Source of the DNA: Pseudomonas oryzihabitans
GTDB lineage: Bacteria > Pseudomonadota > Gammaproteobacteria > Pseudomonadales > Pseudomonadaceae
DNA: 64,000 nucleotides
Assembly (NCBI RefSeq): GCF_007665395.1
Contig: NZ_VDND01000010.1
Coordinates: 1-64,000, forward strand
Reading direction: 5' to 3'
Part shown: in pieces, positions 60,206 to 64,000 of the stretch
Layout: every line of letters starts with the position of its first letter
How positions within the stretch are numbered: position 1 is the stretch's first letter
Position numbers and translations under genes: made by a program
The notes under the pieces: generated by a model
Told to the model about the DNA's origin: nothing
Databases searched by the model: none
What the model saw: only the letters and a program-made list of their open reading frames with translations

Positions 60206-61543
60206 ATGAGCCTCAACGCTCCCGTCGATGTGAAGGGCTGGATCGACCAGCAACCCGTCACCCGCTACCAGTGGGTCATCCTCGTTCTCTGCTTCTTGAT
60301 CGTCATGTTCGATGGCTTCGACGTCGCGGTGATGGGTTTCATCGCCCCCTCGCTGATGCAGGAGTGGGGGCTGTCACGCGCAGCCTTCGGCCCCGTGATG
60401 AGCGCCGCCATGATTGGTCTCGCGGTAGGCGCCTTGACGGCAGGCCCCTACGCTGACCGGTTTGGTCGGAAGACGGTCCTGCTGGTCGCGGTCAGCGGAT
60501 TCGCCATCCTGAGTCTGGCCTGCGCCTTCGCAAGGACACCTCTGGAACTGGGGATCCTGCGCTTTCTCTGCGGTATCGCGTTGGGCGCTGCGATGCCCAA
60601 TTGCACTACCCTGCTCGCCGAATACCTGCCCGAGCGTCGGCGTGCCCTTCTCATCACCCTGATGTTCACCGGCTTCAATCTGGGCTCTGGCGGCGGCGGC
60701 TTCCTGGCGGCCTACCTCATCCCCAACTTCGGCTGGAAGGCGGTGCTGATCGCTGGCGGCGTTCTGCCATTAGCGTTGCTGCCTTTCCTCTGGTTGCTAT
60801 TGCCGGAATCGGCACGATTCATGGCGAATAAAGGCTTCCCATCCATACGCATCGCGTCTGCCCTCAACAAGCTGGGTGGCCACTTCACCGCGTCGACGCG
60901 CTTCCTCGCTCACGCGGTGGACATCCAGTCGAAAGCCCCCGTGGGTCAATTGTTCGGCGAGCGTTACCGGCTGGGTACCTTCGCACTGTGGATCACCTAC
61001 TTCATGGGATTGTTGGTGATCTACCTGACCATGGGTTGGCTACCCACCCTGCTGCGCGATAGCGGTCTTTCGATCGAGCGCGCTGCGACCATTACCGGCC
61101 TGTTCCAGCTCGGTGGAACGGTAGGTGCGCTGGTGGTGGGCTGGGTAATGGATCGTCGCGATCCCAACCGGGTCATTGCCCTCGCCTACGCACTTGGCGG
61201 TGCCTGCATCCTGCTGCTGGGCAGTTTCGGCCTGGAGTCGGGTTTACTGGCCGTGGGCGTGGCTTTGGCCGGCTTCTGCATGAGTGGCGCTCAGACGGGC
61301 CTCAATGCCTTCGCGCCGGGGTATTACCCGACGGCCTTCCGCGCAACCGGTGTGAGCTGGATGCTGGGCATCGGTCGCTTCGGCGCCATTTTCGGCTCCC
61401 TGATCGGAGGGACAATCCTCAGCCTTGGCCTCTCAACGGCCACCCTCTTCATCCTGCTTGGCTTGCCGGCCTTCCTGGCCGCCCTTGCCATCCTCGCCAA
61501 TGGCATCGCCAGGCGCCAAGCTGCTCCGGCCCTTGCGCCTTGA
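60206..61543 (+). CDS. galT: Gallate/aromatic acid transporter (MFS, AAHS family)
   Basis: 445 residues, 12 membrane helices. The start LCFLIVMFDGFDVAVMGFIA (residues 30-49) and AVGALTAGPYADRFGRKTVL, then GIALGAAMPNCTTLLAEYLP, are the aromatic acid:H+ symporter signatures. Twenty bases before the gallate dioxygenase gene on the same strand, as in the gal cluster of P. putida KT2440. Substrate gallate is inferred from that. Confidence 0.85.
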   Translation: MSLNAPVDVKGWIDQQPVTRYQWVILVLCFLIVMFDGFDVAVMGFIAPSLMQEWGLSRAAFGPVMSAAMIGLAVGALTAGPYADRFGRKTVLLVAVSGFAILSLACAFARTPLELGILRFLCGIALGAAMPNCTTLLAEYLPERRRALLITLMFTGFNLGSGGGGFLAAYLIPNFGWKAVLIAGGVLPLALLPFLWLLLPESARFMANKGFPSIRIASALNKLGGHFTASTRFLAHAVDIQSKAPVGQLFGERYRLGTFALWITYFMGLLVIYLTMGWLPTLLRDSGLSIERAATITGLFQLGGTVGALVVGWVMDRRDPNRVIALAYALGGACILLLGSFGLESGLLAVGVALAGFCMSGAQTGLNAFAPGYYPTAFRATGVSWMLGIGRFGAIFGSLIGGTILSLGLSTATLFILLGLPAFLAALAILANGIARRQAAPALAP

Positions 61544-61563
61544 CCCTCTAAAAGGACCTTCAA

Positions 61564-62823
61564 ATGGCTCGTATTCTTGGCGGTCTCGCCGTCTCCCACA
61601 CCCCGACAATCGGTTTCGCCGTGGATCATGACAAGCGCAACGAAGCCGCTTGGGCGCCGATTTTCGAGGGCTTCGCCCCGGTTCAGGCCTGGCTCGAAGA
61701 GCAGCGACCGGATGTCCTCTTCTACATCTTCAACGATCACATCACCTCGTTCTTCTTCGACCATTACAGCCCCTTCGCGCTGGGCGTGGATGATCGCTAC
61801 GAGGTCGCCGATGAGGGCGGCAATCCTCGCACCCTCCCGGCCGTGGGCGGGCATGCGGCGCTCTCGCGGCATATCGCGGAAAGCCTCATGGCGGACGAGT
61901 TCGATATCAGTGTCTTCCGCGACCGGCCGCTGGACCATGGCTTCTTCTCACCGATGTCGGCCCTGCTTCCACACGAGAACGGCTGGCCGGTCGAAATCGT
62001 TCCGCTGCAGCTGGGTGTGCTGCAGTTTCCCATCCCCAGCGCTCGACGCTGCTACAACCTCGGCAAGGCCCTGCGACGGGCTATCGAAAGCTTTCCTGAA
62101 GACCTGAAGGTTGTAGTGGTTGCCACAGGTGGCCTGTCGCATCAGGTCCATGGGGAACGCTGTGGCTTCAACAACCCGGAGTGGGACGATCAATTCGTCG
62201 ATCTCCTGGTCCACGATCCGGACCAGCTGGCACGCCTGACCCTTGCCGAGTACGCAACCCTTGGCGGTATGGAAGGCTCTGAAGTGATCGCGTGGCTGGT
62301 GATGCGCGGCGCGCTCTCCGCCACGGTGAGCCTCAAGCATCAGGACTACTACCTGCCATCAATGACCGGTATCGCCACGGTACTGCTGGAGAATCATGCG
62401 CGCCCGGTTCCCAGCGATCTGCACGATCAGCACCGGCGGCACATGGCGCATCAGCTGGCGGGTATCGAGCAACTGGAGGGGACCTATCCGTTCACCTTGG
62501 AAAGAAGTGCTCGTGGCTATCGCCTGAACAAATTCCTTCACCAACTGATCGAGCCACAGTGGCGCGAGCGTTTTCTCAGTGAGCCTGAGGTGTTGTTTGC
62601 AGAGGCCGATCTGAGCGAGGAAGAGCGGGCACTGGTCCGTGAACGGGATTGGCGCGGATTGATTCGCTATGGCGTCATCTTCTTCCTGCTGGAAAAGCTG
62701 GGCGCCGTGGTTGGCGTACCCAACCTCGTGATCTATGCCGCCATGCGTGGTCAGTCCCTGGAAGACTTCCAGAAGACCCGCAATCAGCAGGTCACCTATT
62801 CGGTAGCTGGCAAGAAGAATTAG
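61564..62823 (+). CDS. galA: Gallate dioxygenase
   Basis: 419 residues, close to the 420 of GalA/DesB. ARILGGLAVSHTPTIGFAVD at the N-terminus supplies the Fe(II)-binding His; FIFNDHITSFFFDH-like YIFNDHITSFFFDHYSPFAL and VVVVATGGLSHQVHGERCGF carry the catalytic and iron ligands of class III extradiol enzymes. The C-terminal LigA-like domain is fused. It opens gallate to 4-oxalomesaconate. AAGGA lies before ATG 61564. Followed by a terminator. Confidence 0.9.
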   Translation: MARILGGLAVSHTPTIGFAVDHDKRNEAAWAPIFEGFAPVQAWLEEQRPDVLFYIFNDHITSFFFDHYSPFALGVDDRYEVADEGGNPRTLPAVGGHAALSRHIAESLMADEFDISVFRDRPLDHGFFSPMSALLPHENGWPVEIVPLQLGVLQFPIPSARRCYNLGKALRRAIESFPEDLKVVVVATGGLSHQVHGERCGFNNPEWDDQFVDLLVHDPDQLARLTLAEYATLGGMEGSEVIAWLVMRGALSATVSLKHQDYYLPSMTGIATVLLENHARPVPSDLHDQHRRHMAHQLAGIEQLEGTYPFTLERSARGYRLNKFLHQLIEPQWRERFLSEPEVLFAEADLSEEERALVRERDWRGLIRYGVIFFLLEKLGAVVGVPNLVIYAAMRGQSLEDFQKTRNQQVTYSVAGKKN

Positions 62824-62856
62824 CGGGTTTCAACGATCTGAATGAGGTCCTGTAGG

Positions 62857-62892
62857 TGGCCGCTGGGATTTGTCCCAGCGGCCATTTGCTTT
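62857..62892 (+). terminator. Rho-independent terminator after galA
   Basis: TGGCCGCTGGGA-tttg-TCCCAGCGGCCA, perfect 12-bp stem, then TTTGCTTTT. Confidence 0.92.
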
Positions 62893-63246
62893 TCGGCTAG
62901 CAAAGGCCTGTCTGCACGACGATGCCTGCCGGAGGGACTCAAGCCGAAAGGTGAACCGCGGTGCTATGGCCATGCGGTGATCTCTCCAGATCCATAGGTC
63001 CGTGACCGACTGGCGCGCTCGTGCTGCGGTGGCCAGACAGCAACCTTGGGATTGAGCGAGGAAGCTAGCGAGAGGTGCCTAAAGTTCGATTCTTGCGCTG
63101 GGCAGGTATGGCCGTCTGACTCAAGGAAAGGCAGGGTTCGGCGCTAAGCGCTGTGCGCGTCTTCAGATGCGGACGCGCCATCTGCTACTCACTGGATGCG
63201 TTGTGCGTCAGTATCGGGTAGCAAATGGCGGCAGGACAGTCCGACG
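62893..63246. other. Gap without a gene
   Basis: No open frame with a ribosome site or motif; nothing else seen beyond the terminator before it. Confidence 0.5.
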
Positions 63247-64000
63247 TTAGGATTCCAAAGGACCGCGCCAGATGCTCGAAGGTATCTGCACCTTGCCCTC
63301 GAATAGCAGCCGTGCCGTGCGCACCAGACCACAACCAACGACCTGCCCGCCGGCACGACGGATTTCGAGGGTGAACTCCCCGGTAGGGTGTTCGACCGAT
63401 AGCCGGAGATGGTCGCTTGTTGGCACTTCCGCAACCTCGGCCGCTACCGACCCTTCGAGCAGGCAAGCCGTGGCCACGCTCACGGCACCAAACACACCGA
63501 TGGCGGTATGGCAGCGATGCGGGATGAAGGTGCGGGTGGCCAAGGCGCCCCCGGCTCTCGGCGCAGCGATCAAACTCAACTTGGGCACGCTACGTTCCCG
63601 CACATCGCCCAGGTGCATGCGGGGTCCGGCTTGCAGGCGGATGGCTTCCAGCCGGTCTTTGAGATCCGTATCCGCATCTAGCTGCGCGGGGCTTTCCGCG
63701 CCGGTAAGGCCGAGGTCAGCCGCCTTGATCAGTACGACCGGCATACCGTTGTCGATGCACGTCACGGCAATGCCTCCGATCTCATCGCGGACCACCCCGG
63801 TGGGCAGCAGCGCACCGCAGCTAGAGCCGGCGATATCGGCGAACTCGATCACCAGCGAAGCGGCACTTCCAGGCACACCGTCGATGTGTGCATCGCCGGC
63901 ATACTCGACCTGCCCTTCGGGCGTAGGGACATGAGCTACGGCCAGCTGCCCGGTGTTCTCCATGAAAATGCGAACCGGCGTAACCGCCCCACTGGCACGG
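63247..64000 (-). CDS. galD: 4-oxalomesaconate tautomerase, partial
   Basis: The frame is open to the window edge (ASGAVTPVRIFMENTGQL), so about 250 C-terminal codons are seen of about 360. VTCIDNGMPVVLIKAADLGL and PRAGGALATRTFIPHRCHTA match the PrpF/GalD isomerase family with its paired diaminopimelate-epimerase-like folds. In P. putida GalD turns the keto form of 4-oxalomesaconate into the enol used by GalB. It is convergent with galA here. The N-terminus lies outside the window. Confidence 0.85.
   Translation of the reverse strand, partial: RASGAVTPVRIFMENTGQLAVAHVPTPEGQVEYAGDAHIDGVPGSAASLVIEFADIAGSSCGALLPTGVVRDEIGGIAVTCIDNGMPVVLIKAADLGLTGAESPAQLDADTDLKDRLEAIRLQAGPRMHLGDVRERSVPKLSLIAAPRAGGALATRTFIPHRCHTAIGVFGAVSVATACLLEGSVAAEVAEVPTSDHLRLSVEHPTGEFTLEIRRAGGQVVGCGLVRTARLLFEGKVQIPSSIWRGPLES

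Noticed and set aside
1..64000. CRISPR arrays, tRNA or rRNA genes, ICE attachment site
   Set aside because: No regular spacer-repeat array, cloverleaf or rRNA sequence was seen by eye. A tRNA scan would be decisive for an attachment site.

Overview
The window looks like a large integrative and conjugative element (ICE) of the PAPI-1/pKLC102 type with its cargo, in a Pseudomonas-type (Pseudomonas sensu lato) genome, followed by chromosome-like aromatic catabolism genes. The main signs are an IncI-type pilM next to topoisomerase III, an MvaT-family silencer, and small ICE-core genes of the DUF3577 and DUF3275 types. No tRNA, rRNA, CRISPR array or ICE attachment site was seen, so neither element boundary is placed here. 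All family calls come from reading motifs in the sequence; no database search was made.

Layout. 1-6.1 kb: end of the conjugative pilus operon, with three copies of pilM (one intact, one frameshifted, one remnant) interleaved with glycosyltransferase genes and a TonB-dependent siderophore receptor. 6.2-9.5 kb: two small genes, topB and a small gene. 9.5-14.5 kb: small genes plus a graveyard of broken recombinase, DUF1173-like and transposase pieces. 14.6-24.5 kb: a 2,854-residue cyclic beta-1,2-glucan synthase (ndvB/chvB type), preceded by a heptanucleotide tandem repeat and followed by a Crp/Fnr-type regulator. 24.7-26.8 kb: a PAS-GGDEF-EAL cyclic-di-GMP protein. 27-33.2 kb: many small, mostly unrecognised genes around an MvaT-like silencer. 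33.6-35 kb: a divergent HxlR regulator and NmrA-like oxidoreductase. 35.9-40.3 kb: compact ICE-core genes with a hairpin in most gaps. 40.4-53 kb: a metabolic island on two arms (cupins, a carboxymuconolactone-decarboxylase-like protein and two LysR regulators on minus; aldo/keto reductase, DUF2255, dienelactone-hydrolase-like, sorbosone-dehydrogenase-like, amidohydrolase, short-chain dehydrogenase and PQQ glucose dehydrogenase on plus), ending in an integrase remnant. 53.8-56 kb: a chimeric junction in which a truncated DUF3275 gene joins a 73-bp copy of sequence from 28.6 kb and then a 5'-truncated dnaE2. 57.4-64 kb: gallate catabolism (galT, galA, partial galD) with a DctA-like transporter and a 6PGDH-like enzyme.

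The most unusual signal is a near-identical 21-bp element, built on the perfect palindrome AGTGGCCACT, found five times (10366, 10636, 28359, 31294, 31568). Four copies lie 55-62 bp upstream of start codons of small genes from two paralogous families; members of a third paralogous family read away from the other side of two copies. This looks like a dispersed regulon of small ICE proteins under one regulator that I cannot identify. A second repeat of about 130-145 bp (35918, 37606, 53834) precedes three ICE-core genes at 64-88 bp, again like a shared promoter or leader cassette.
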